Assembly: GCA_029881775.1 (NCBI GenBank)
Contig: JAOULY010000018.1
Location: 1 to 14,774, forward strand
Length of the DNA stretch: 14,774 nt
Direction: 5' to 3'
Origin: Gammaproteobacteria bacterium
GTDB lineage: Bacteria > Pseudomonadota > Gammaproteobacteria > UBA9214
Shown piece by piece: positions 6,257 through 13,617 of the stretch (positions within the stretch are counted from its first letter, which is position 1; each line of letters begins with the position of its first letter). A model generated the notes under the pieces. The model saw nothing but the letters and a program-made list of their open reading frames with translations. It ran no database searches and was not told where the DNA came from. Both the position numbers and the translations under genes were made by a program.

Positions 6257-6837
6257 CGGGAACCGGCCTGATTATTCTCAAAGTCTATCTCCTCACCGGC
6301 CTCATTTTCCACAAGGCTCTTTGGGAGGTAATGAAGCGCCGTCAAAACGCAGGACAGGCAAAAGGCAAACCCGCATCTCTGACCAGTCAAATCATCAAGC
6401 TCGTAAAACTCATGGTCCTGGCCGGTATCGTCATACAGACCATCCTCCCGGATATCCTGCCGATCTCCAATGACCCGCAGACGATCAGGCTCACAGGCCT
6501 GTTTATTTTTACTCTCGGGCTCCTGACTGCTATCGCCGCAAGGGTCCAGCTTGGCAATAACTGGTCTGACATCGAGGATGGCAAGATAGCCAACAAACAT
6601 GCCGTCGTATCAAGCGGCATTTACGGCTATATCAGGCACCCGATCTATACGGGCGATATCCTGCTGCTGATCGGGCTCGAGTTATGCCTGAATTCCTGGC
6701 TGGTATTAGGTGTGGTGGTGCTTGCACCGGTGGTCGCCGCCCAGGCAATCCGTGAAGAAAAGAAGCTGATTAATGCCCTGCCTGACTATGAAGAATACAC
6801 CAGGCAAACAAAGCGTTTTATTCCGTTCCTTGTTTGA
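6253..6837 (+). CDS. integral membrane methyltransferase, ICMT/PEMT family
   Basis: This 194-residue membrane protein has about five hydrophobic segments. The C-terminal half carries the isoprenylcysteine carboxyl methyltransferase / phospholipid methyltransferase signature: L-G-N-N-W-S-D (100-106), S-G-I-Y-G-Y-I-R-H-P-I-Y-T-G (121-134), R-E-E-K-K-L (167-172) and a closing Y-E-E-Y-x-x-x-x-x-R-F-I-P (179-191). These residues bind S-adenosylmethionine and sit over a membrane-embedded substrate tunnel. Bacteria generally lack prenylated proteins, so the real substrate is likely a lipid, isoprenoid or lipid-linked intermediate. The ATGA overlap with the DPM-like gene suggests it acts on the same or a related polyprenyl-linked molecule; this is inference. 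It ends 23 bp before the convergent GT-C gene, with no clear terminator between. Confidence 0.9.
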   Translation: MTGTGLIILKVYLLTGLIFHKALWEVMKRRQNAGQAKGKPASLTSQIIKLVKLMVLAGIVIQTILPDILPISNDPQTIRLTGLFIFTLGLLTAIAARVQLGNNWSDIEDGKIANKHAVVSSGIYGYIRHPIYTGDILLLIGLELCLNSWLVLGVVVLAPVVAAQAIREEKKLINALPDYEEYTRQTKRFIPFLV

Positions 6838-6860
6838 CGGGTAAACGCCCTGCACGATAG

Positions 6861-8564
6861 TCAGGTACGATTATCAGTGTCTTTCCCGACAGGGCGTAAT
6901 GGAACATCCAGCCGGAAAAGCTGAAGATCGTAATCACGGCGCTCGGCCGGGTTCCAATGTACTGCGGACCACGGTGATTCGTCATCAAACAGGCGTATTT
7001 CGCTAATTTCACTAACTGTACCTGTACCAAGTCTTGTGAAAGCGCCCGGGTATCTTGCAAACCAGTCTTCCTGTCTGTAGCAGGCGTACCGACCACACAC
7101 GATATAAACATGCATTCCAGGTTCATAATATCCATGCATGTCATCCAGCTTATCCAGATGGACTGCATCGTATCCGAGTGAGCGCAGGTAGAATACCGCT
7201 GCCGGCTCGCCAATTACCGCCACATCGTTGTTTTCACGAATAAGCGGAACAATCTCCTCAACGGCCGTCATGAATCCGGTGCTGGGGGCGTAGGTATGCC
7301 CCCGTACCGATATGCCTGTAAAAATTAACGGGGACGCCAGTACCAGTGACATTGCAACCATAGATAACAACTGATATCGAGGCGGACAGAGCCTTACCAG
7401 GGGTACCCTGTCTTGCACGAGACTGACAAGGCCGATACCAGCCAGAATATAGGCCGCGCACATCAGGGGGAGTAATAGCCGCGCATACGGAAAATAGAAC
7501 GGCGACAGAAATGAAAATACAAGGAAAAATGAGATCAATACCGAGCGCTCATACCCGGGGCTGTCTTGCATAAGGGCGACAAGACCAACCAGGGCAAGCA
7601 CCATTACGACAATTGACTCGCCCAGTACTACACCACCCAGCAACAGCGCAATGCCCAGCATGAATATTGTCGCGTTCAGGCGACGGCAGAGAATGGCAAC
7701 CGCTATGGTGCCCAGCAATGGGGCCAGCATGCCTGACCAGCCCTCCAGATAGTACTGTGCCCGGACATGGCTGATTATGTTCTGCAAGAAATTGGACGGA
7801 TCGAGGAACCCTGACTGGTATTCAGCCATGTAGGCATACCCCCCCTCCTGTGCTTCAATGTAGAGGAACCACGGCACATACATGAGTGTTGCCACAACTG
7901 CAGCGGTAAATACCCTGGCAAATCCGGCACGGAAACGCGTCCAGTCATGCTGTAGCAGGTATGGTAATAGTGCGGCGCCTGCGACCACCCCCGCGAGCCA
8001 ACCATGATACTTGGTATTCCATGCCAGCCCGGTCAGGATGCCGGCAATGATTGCCCAGAAAAAGCTCTCCATCCGCTCCGCCCGGATGTATGCGCCCAGG
8101 GCCAGCAGGAACAGGAAACAGAATGTCACGTCGGTAAGTCCTGCCCGCGAAAAACTTATGTGATAGTCGGCCAGCGCGACCAGTAGAGCGGCGGCAACAC
8201 CGGCCTCGCGACCGTAGTTATTACGACCAATACTATAGATTATCCCGACAGTCAAAGTACCCGCGACAGATGAAACCATAAAAAGCGCCACGTCTACTGG
8301 GGCACCAAGCAAGCTCATTACAAGCCCAGACAGGGTAAAGAAAAGCGGTGGAGACAATAAGTGCTGTAACGGATACAACCAGTCTGCACGCCATTCGTAT
8401 ACAGCCATGGCGCTCATCGCATAACCACCCTCGTCGAAGTGGTCAATACCGAGCTTGTCATATGCCCAGAAACGTAAAACTGCTGCAATCAGCAACAACA
8501 ATGACAGAATAATCGTGTCTGTCCGGACCCATTCATTTTTTATGGAACAACCGGTTTTATTCAT
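6861..8564 (-). CDS. PMT/ArnT-like GT-C membrane glycosyltransferase
   Basis: This 567-residue polytopic protein has about 11-12 hydrophobic segments up to about residue 420, then a soluble C-terminal domain. After the first membrane segment comes L-G-I-D-H-F-D-E-G-G-Y-A (38-49). The D44-E45 pair in the first extracytoplasmic loop is the catalytic/metal motif of the PMT/ArnT/GT39-like group. L-L-S-P-P-L-F-F, soon after, is also typical of the family. These enzymes use polyprenyl-phosphate sugars as donors on the outer face of the membrane, which fits the DPM-like synthase nearby. The acceptor is unknown. The C-terminal domain contains G-R-Y-A-C-Y-R-Q-E-D-W and A-R-Y-P-G (about 491-506), echoed by a degraded fragment at 13118-13470. 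The ATG at 8564 lacks a good ribosome binding site. It is monocistronic and convergent with the methyltransferase gene. Confidence 0.88.
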   Translation of the reverse strand: MNKTGCSIKNEWVRTDTIILSLLLLIAAVLRFWAYDKLGIDHFDEGGYAMSAMAVYEWRADWLYPLQHLLSPPLFFTLSGLVMSLLGAPVDVALFMVSSVAGTLTVGIIYSIGRNNYGREAGVAAALLVALADYHISFSRAGLTDVTFCFLFLLALGAYIRAERMESFFWAIIAGILTGLAWNTKYHGWLAGVVAGAALLPYLLQHDWTRFRAGFARVFTAAVVATLMYVPWFLYIEAQEGGYAYMAEYQSGFLDPSNFLQNIISHVRAQYYLEGWSGMLAPLLGTIAVAILCRRLNATIFMLGIALLLGGVVLGESIVVMVLALVGLVALMQDSPGYERSVLISFFLVFSFLSPFYFPYARLLLPLMCAAYILAGIGLVSLVQDRVPLVRLCPPRYQLLSMVAMSLVLASPLIFTGISVRGHTYAPSTGFMTAVEEIVPLIRENNDVAVIGEPAAVFYLRSLGYDAVHLDKLDDMHGYYEPGMHVYIVCGRYACYRQEDWFARYPGAFTRLGTGTVSEISEIRLFDDESPWSAVHWNPAERRDYDLQLFRLDVPLRPVGKDTDNRT

Positions 8565-9120
8565 TATTCAATACCATGCCCTGCCAAGAGACCGAAGCTT
8601 TTATACCACCCTGCAAGACCGGAATAGAAATCATATTGTCATCCGTATATGTCTTCCACAATACTTAATAGCGCCGCCATTTACTAGCAACCAACCGCAG
8701 ACAATGAACAAAGTTAATTTTCAGGACGTCATAATCCGGTCCGGAGCAGACAACAGTAAAAAGCTTTCCATGTGCGCTGGATGGCCGACGGCTTCCACGG
8801 CCAGAGGTTGCAGGGCAGCGCAACCGATCCGCCGGATTTGGATTGAAATGGCGATATTTTTCCCAGTCAAGCAACAGCATGGACGCAGGGTATTCAGGCT
8901 GAATCAGAATATGATTATCGAACGCTTTTGTCGCAGTTCGCACAACGAGGTGCTCAGCCTGCATCTATTCGCAATATCGCCAGGTTCTGTGAGATCATCA
9001 GTCAATCGAGGGAAAGATATTATGAGAACCAGCCGGGTGACTTGTCACCGGTGGTCAGTGCACAACAAAATCCTGAAACTCTCATACCTGTGAGCAACCA
9101 CAAGAATTATACTCCGATAT
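8565..9120. other. gap with competing short frames, no certain gene
   Basis: Between the divergent GT-C genes lie two overlapping protein-like frames. On the minus strand, 8665-8964 encodes 99 residues (containing H-I-L-I-Q-P-E-Y-P-A-S-M-L-L-L-D-W). It starts right after an in-frame TAG and has no ribosome binding site. On the plus strand, an open frame from 8847 to 9137 contains E-S-E-Y-D-Y-R-T-L-L-S-Q-F and A-S-I-R-N-I-A-R-F. It continues in frame past the TGA at 8844-8846 from a further protein-like stretch back to about 8760. Neither resembles a family I know. One of them may be a decayed gene. Position 9108-9113 reads TATACT, suitably placed for a transcript starting at the ATG of the next gene. 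Confidence 0.4.
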
Positions 9121-11169
9121 ATGAATCATCAACTTGACTCTTTACCTGAAACCACAACATGGCGCAGGTCGTTTTTGTTATTACTTACGCTCACGGCTTG
9201 CTCGTTACCTGCATTTTTTGCCCCGGATATTTCCAGCGGGATGCAGGGACTTTATCATGATGTAGACAAATTCAATCCGTACCTGTCCGTACTAGATCCG
9301 CTATTACTGTATTTTAAAATGCCGTTTGCCGTTTTTGGCAGTATTGTCCTTGTTATGTCGCCCGGGCTTGTATTTGCGTTAGCCCTGAATCAGGCAAAAA
9401 ATCCCGGCATGTGGCTATTGGCAGGTTTCTCTATCAGCCTGGTGCTGGTAAGTACCGCAGCAGCTATAACCCAGCATTTCTTTGGCAACCTGGTCGGTAA
9501 AGAATTTTTTCTTGTAATAATTTTGTTGTTATTACTGGGTGGCCTGTTTCTGTTCCTCAGGTTGGCTCGAGGAGCGCAGTTACAATGGCCAGACCTGCTG
9601 ACGGACAGGACCGGCTATCTGCTGGGTATGGTTGTAATCCCGATTATTTTTCTCGTTATATTAACACCGAAGTTTTTCTGGGAGAGTTTCAACGGCGATG
9701 GCGCACACGCATACGAATCTGCGCGCCTCCTGCTGCATCAGTCGTTGCCATTCTGGCCGCAAGGTGCGGGCGGGGTGTCCAATTTCCCGGGAATAAACTC
9801 GGTACTGTTCACGTTTCCTTCGTCATGGTTTATCCGGCTATTCGGCCCCTTCGAAGCAGCTGCGCGACTGCCTTTTATTCTCTATATTGGCCTGCTACAC
9901 GCAGCCATTGTCACTGCCTCTATGGCACGACTAAAACAGCAGCTAGGTTTGACTGGTCATCTCCTGATATCACTAAGCGTTGCAAGTGTCGCGTTGGTAC
10001 TATCATATAGTGCGACCTATGATCCCTATAGTGCGGATATTGCACTGACGGCAACCCAGGATGTTTTATTGCTGGTGTTTACCCTGGGTGTTGTTACCAG
10101 TTTTATACTGGAGAGACCATGGTGGATGCTCGCCAATATAATACTGGTCCTGCTTGCATCACCTGGCGGCCCGTTATTGCTGGGTGGATGGCTTGCCGGA
10201 GTTCTTATCGCGTACAGAAAACGTCCGTGGAGAATGATCAGGCTCTATGTAATCTGTCTTGCAGGGGGTATCAGCCTGATACTCATGTTACCGCCTGTTC
10301 TTGCAGTCCTGGGACTTCCTGTTCCCGGTAATGAACACAATGTCGGGGCCCTGCTTAGTAAATTCGATCATCTCATCATTGATGACTTCAGGAGGTTTGC
10401 CTACATCCTGATACCATGCGGCATCTACCCGGTAATCGCGATGCTGGGCTGGCGCAAGGCGGACGATGCTGGCAGGGCGCTCATAGTAGTTACTTTGGCT
10501 GTCTTCACTGTGTACTACATGATTGCATTTGTATCGCTACATTACTTTATTGCAGCCATGGTTATTCCCATAGTGATATTCTGGAGGCAGAACCGGTATG
10601 AACTCTGGGTGTCACCACGCACGATAACCGGCGCCTGCCTCGTTGCGGTATCTGTTTCAATAATGGCCGCACTGCCCGTATCCACCGCTATATATACCGC
10701 ACCCCGCGAGATTGGCGAATCCATCGATGTAAGCCGTTTGCAAGGTTATGAAACATTGTCAGCCAGTGCATTCAGGTCCTCGGAACTTATTGGCAACCTG
10801 TTCGGTACGGACTCGCTGCCTGATGTTCCTGACAAATCATACGGCGTCTCACCTCTTGCATTGTTCTATTATGCACATCGTGCCACAAAGGCAGCTGGCC
10901 AGATAAATTATTTACTGCAATCAGGTAATCACCCGCCTGAAGACATGACACAGATAGCTGAAAATGAAATTTCATCAATTTTCGTGAAAGACAAGCAACT
11001 CTGGGAGGCGCAGCGGATATCACGACCTGCAGGGTCACAAGGGCCTGCGGTTTATGCTATTTCGCGTGACCTGCTGTTTGGTCGTGGTAATGCATTCAGG
11101 GACCACAGGATTATTTACTTAAAAGCGAGATTACGGAAAATGAATTTATTACCCGGCAAAAAAGAATGA
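9121..11169 (+). CDS. large polytopic membrane protein, GT-C-like glycosyltransferase
   Basis: This 682-residue protein has about 12-13 hydrophobic segments spread from residue 16 to about 540 and a soluble C-terminal tail of about 140 residues. After three to four N-terminal helices, an extracytoplasmic loop carries F-W-E-S-F-N-G-D-G-A-H-A-Y-E-S (186-200), with Asp193. It is followed by S-L-P-F-W-P and N-F-P-G-I-N-S, a layout typical of GT-C enzymes where an Asp-containing first large loop binds the lipid-linked donor. Here that loop comes unusually late, after about 180 residues. I cannot place it in a numbered CAZy family. The C-terminal tail contains S-S-I-F-V-K-D and A-V-Y-A-I-S-R, like the closing domain of other GT-C proteins. 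No ribosome binding site precedes the ATG. A TATACT 7 bp upstream would allow leaderless transcription, or translation could be coupled to the frame ending at 9137. It is transcribed towards a second GT-C-like gene. Confidence 0.75.
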   Translation: MNHQLDSLPETTTWRRSFLLLLTLTACSLPAFFAPDISSGMQGLYHDVDKFNPYLSVLDPLLLYFKMPFAVFGSIVLVMSPGLVFALALNQAKNPGMWLLAGFSISLVLVSTAAAITQHFFGNLVGKEFFLVIILLLLLGGLFLFLRLARGAQLQWPDLLTDRTGYLLGMVVIPIIFLVILTPKFFWESFNGDGAHAYESARLLLHQSLPFWPQGAGGVSNFPGINSVLFTFPSSWFIRLFGPFEAAARLPFILYIGLLHAAIVTASMARLKQQLGLTGHLLISLSVASVALVLSYSATYDPYSADIALTATQDVLLLVFTLGVVTSFILERPWWMLANIILVLLASPGGPLLLGGWLAGVLIAYRKRPWRMIRLYVICLAGGISLILMLPPVLAVLGLPVPGNEHNVGALLSKFDHLIIDDFRRFAYILIPCGIYPVIAMLGWRKADDAGRALIVVTLAVFTVYYMIAFVSLHYFIAAMVIPIVIFWRQNRYELWVSPRTITGACLVAVSVSIMAALPVSTAIYTAPREIGESIDVSRLQGYETLSASAFRSSELIGNLFGTDSLPDVPDKSYGVSPLALFYYAHRATKAAGQINYLLQSGNHPPEDMTQIAENEISSIFVKDKQLWEAQRISRPAGSQGPAVYAISRDLLFGRGNAFRDHRIIYLKARLRKMNLLPGKKE

Positions 11170-11471
11170 TTGCCGGTTCGCGGGATGCCAGAGATACCCT
11201 CAATTAGGGTCACAGCCTGCTCACATAAATAATATTTCAGGCTTCACAACATCTAAAGCACGAGCGGGGCCAGGCATAGAGTGGGTAACAAGGTATATCA
11301 AGAATTGGTGCATCCGCGACATTTATAACCTCTCTGGCTCAGTGCAAGTAATTACAGAATTTTATTAGAAAAACGGGTTATTACCTCGATCAGGAGATTC
11401 CTGCCCCAATCCGATTTCTGCCCGTGACAATGAAGACAGCACCGAATCATGACCCGCGGTCATCGAGCTTG
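11170..11471 (+). other. intergenic, no gene seen
   Basis: I see no protein-like frame with a ribosome binding site here. A small hairpin, ACCCT-CAATT-AGGGT, lies shortly after the stop of the 682-residue gene, but no T-run follows, so I do not call a terminator. Confidence 0.4.
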
Positions 11472-11501
11472 TTGTCAGGGGGTAGTTGCACATGCTATAT
11501 A
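11472..11501 (+). promoter_or_regulatory. possible sigma70-type promoter for the 483-residue GT-C-like gene
   Basis: TTGTCA at 11472-11477 (one mismatch to TTGACA) and TATATA at 11496-11501 are separated by 18 bp. An overlapping TATAAA at 11498-11503 would give 20 bp. This would leave a leader of about 80 nt before the ATG at 11592. Spacing and hexamers are acceptable but not strong. Confidence 0.35.
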
Positions 11502-11591
11502 AATCACTGGCCGAACAAATGCTTGTCATTGCAACTAGCCCGAATTGCTGGAACCTGATAAATATTTGATCCTACTAATAAGGAGTAAATC

Positions 11592-13043
11592 ATGGATGAA
11601 GCAACCCTGTTTGCAAAGACACTGACAAGGTTCACGCCTGATCAGGCCGGTGCCCTGTGGATAGGAATATTGCTGGTGATTGTGGTTGCCGGTGACTTCC
11701 GGAACATTTTTTCTCGCCGGAACGGGTTACTGGCAATACTGCTATTGCCTGCATTGCCGCTGATGGACATCATGGTCTGGGGGTTTGGTCGTCAGGGTGA
11801 CCCGCTGGCCAGCTGGTTGCTGGGTGCTGCATTCAGTGTGCTCTTTACGTTGACTGCTTTCATTGCTGCTATCGCACTTTATCTGGCATTTCGGAAACCA
11901 GATATCGACTGGAGCGTTAACCTGCCGACCCGGGGTCTTCGCGTACTGCTCGCCGTTGTTGTGATCATTAATATCATAGTTGTGCTGGGACGACCGGGCG
12001 AAGATTCGGGCCCATACACCAGTATGGGCGCACAACGCTGGCTTGAGACCGGTACCATGCCATATGGTGACCCATTATTAAGAGGCCCGGATGCGCCCGG
12101 GTATGGCGCTGCAGCCACCTACGGTCCACTGCTTTACGTCGCCCATATGCCATTACAACTTCTCATGGGGCCACCCTGGAACGATCCGGGAATGGAGCCA
12201 AAAGACAAGGCATATGTATTGCCTTCCCAATATGTGACAAAACTCACCTGCCTGGCTTTTCAGTTGCTGGCACTTTATTCCCTCTTTGAAATCGGGCGTC
12301 GCTACGCAAGTGAGAACATCGGGTTGAGCATGGCCATAATATATGCTGGCAGCCCATATGTAATGGGCCTCGGTAGTGACACGGCGCTTGTAGGCGGGCT
12401 ACCATATATTTCGCATATTGCACCTACCGCAATGATCTTGCTTACAATGCTTTTTCTATCCAGACCTTTAATTGCAGGAATCATGCTCGCTGGCGCCGTC
12501 GGAATATTGTTCTGGCCGGTTTTCCTGTTTCCCCTGTTTTTCGGCTGGTACTTCTGGCAACGTGCGGGTGTCGGGCGCTTTACGACGGGTTTTGCCGGCG
12601 CCGGGGCCGCGATTGCCATAATGGTAATTTACTTCACCGGTAGCATTGGCGACCAGGGTCCGATTGACCTGCTTATTTCCAGCACGCTGGAACACCAGGA
12701 GGGTGTCGGTGAACGCGAATACGGCGCCACCAGTTTCAGCTTCTGGGGTACCCACCCGGCGCTGGCTTCTTTCTGGCAGCAGCCAATCTTTGGTGATACC
12801 TCTATCTTCAAACCCAGCTTCATATTATTTCTTGCATTGAGTGTCTCCTCGTTTCTTCTGGTGCGTGGCAGAGACAGGGCACAGCTTGCTTTGCTGGTTG
12901 TTGTCCTGGCTGCTGCCATCCAGCTGTGGAAGACAAATGCAGGCGGTACTTATGTAGAGTGGTATCTGCCCTTTCTGCTTATCGGTATTTTTTGCAGCCT
13001 CCCGGCGGGAAGAACGGAACCAGAACCAACATCATCCGGGTAA
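11592..13043 (+). CDS. polytopic membrane protein, GT-C-like glycosyltransferase of unknown family
   Basis: This 483-residue protein has about 11 hydrophobic segments. A long hydrophilic loop after the fourth or fifth helix (about 133-215) holds G-R-P-G-E-D-S-G-P-Y-T-S (133-144), with the acidic pair E137-D138. It also holds A-T-Y-G-P-L-L-Y (175-182), resembling the Y-G-P-x-x-Y elements of GT87-type and other polyprenyl-phosphate-dependent mannosyl- and arabinosyltransferases. A second loop contains H-Q-E-G-V-G-E-R-E-Y-G and S-F-W-G-T-H-P. The final helix is preceded by Y-V-E-W-Y-L-P-F, also seen in GT-C proteins. The start is well supported by TAAGGAG 6 nt before the ATG. The overall GT-C assignment rests on topology and the acidic loop; donor and acceptor are unknown. 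A GC-rich hairpin covers the stop codon. Confidence 0.72.
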   Translation: MDEATLFAKTLTRFTPDQAGALWIGILLVIVVAGDFRNIFSRRNGLLAILLLPALPLMDIMVWGFGRQGDPLASWLLGAAFSVLFTLTAFIAAIALYLAFRKPDIDWSVNLPTRGLRVLLAVVVIINIIVVLGRPGEDSGPYTSMGAQRWLETGTMPYGDPLLRGPDAPGYGAAATYGPLLYVAHMPLQLLMGPPWNDPGMEPKDKAYVLPSQYVTKLTCLAFQLLALYSLFEIGRRYASENIGLSMAIIYAGSPYVMGLGSDTALVGGLPYISHIAPTAMILLTMLFLSRPLIAGIMLAGAVGILFWPVFLFPLFFGWYFWQRAGVGRFTTGFAGAGAAIAIMVIYFTGSIGDQGPIDLLISSTLEHQEGVGEREYGATSFSFWGTHPALASFWQQPIFGDTSIFKPSFILFLALSVSSFLLVRGRDRAQLALLVVVLAAAIQLWKTNAGGTYVEWYLPFLLIGIFCSLPAGRTEPEPTSSG

Positions 13044-13088
13044 CAGACCCGGACAGATCCTGTGACCTGCAACACAGTGTATTTTATA
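13035..13088 (+). terminator. possible terminator region after the 483-residue gene
   Basis: TCCGGGT (13035-13041) pairs perfectly with ACCCGGA (13047-13053) across a 5-nt loop. A second, weaker stem CTGTG/CACAG with an 8-nt loop follows at about 13060-13077, running into TGTATTTTATA. The strong stem has no T-run of its own and overlaps the stop codon, so termination is plausible but not certain. Confidence 0.35.
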
Positions 13089-13117
13089 GGGGATTCGATA
13101 ATAGGAGGTGGCTGGAT

Positions 13118-13470
13118 TTCCAGAACAGTAATCTCGTACCAACGCAGTCGAATTCCCGGATATGACCGTAGTAGCGCTCGATCGACTAGCACACCGCTGC
13201 TTGCCAGGAATCCTTTGCAAACCTTCCCCCATATGCTTTAACAAAAACATATGAGTATCCACTGTATCGGGGGGAAGTCCATTTTTTGATCACATCGATA
13301 TGTTCTACAATCACACCCGCAAGCAGAGCCACCTCGGCAGAGTTACCCCCGAGCAAAAATGAAACTGGCTCAATATAAGGCTGGGGCATACTTACAGTAC
13401 CATATATAATTACACCAAATTCGACATCAGAGATATACACAGTAAGGCGCTTACATCTGAAACTAATAAA
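13118..13470 (-). pseudogene. probable relic of a GT-C C-terminal domain (frameshifted)
   Basis: On the minus strand a frame open from 13470 to 13186 reads as a protein without a proper start: V-E-F-G-V-I-I-Y-G, then N-S-A-E-V-A-L-L-A-G, then G-Y-S-Y-V-F-V-K-A-Y-G-G-R-F-A-K-D-S-W, ending at a TAG. The next frame (from 13192) continues with L-L-R-S-Y-P-G-I-R-L-R-W-Y-E-I-T-V-L-E-I. Joined by one frameshift, the order matches the C-terminal domain of the GT-C protein at 6861-8564 (about residues 445-525): N-N-D-V-A-V-I-G, then V-Y-I-V-C-G-R-Y-A-C-Y-R-Q-E-D-W, then A-R-Y-P-G, then a closing E-I-R-L-F. No ribosome binding site or start codon fits. I infer the tail end of a lost GT-C gene. The similarity was judged by eye and is weak, so this is tentative. 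Confidence 0.33.
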
Positions 13471-13473
13471 TCA

Positions 13474-13617
13474 AATAAACAATATACTGTAATTTGTTTT
13501 CGCCAGCCAAGATCTAACTGAGACGCTCATACCGGGGCTGGATTAAATAGCCATGAGACAAAATACCTGGACTATATTAGGCGTGAGATTCGAGATGATT
13601 GAATGGGTGGTCATTTA
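13474..13617 (+). other. AT-rich upstream region of the right-hand SGNH gene
   Basis: An AT-rich stretch with TATACT at 13483-13488 and TATATT at 13573-13578 as candidate -10 boxes, neither with a good -35. A 21-residue frame (13553-13618) ends in TAATG, overlapping the start of the next gene, but has no ribosome binding site. Confidence 0.35.

Noticed and set aside
6845..6897. Inverted repeat ACGCCCTG / CAGGGCGT between the convergent genes, as a terminator
   Set aside because: The arms are 37 bp apart, one arm lies inside the GT-C gene and there is no T-run; probably chance.
8455..9093. 212-codon plus-strand frame
   Set aside because: Its first part is the shadow of the GT-C gene and the rest shows low-quality, Arg/Ile-rich sequence with no start signal.
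11491..11580. Short plus-strand ORF of about 25 codons before the 483-residue gene
   Set aside because: Overlaps the promoter candidate, has no ribosome binding site and is within chance length.
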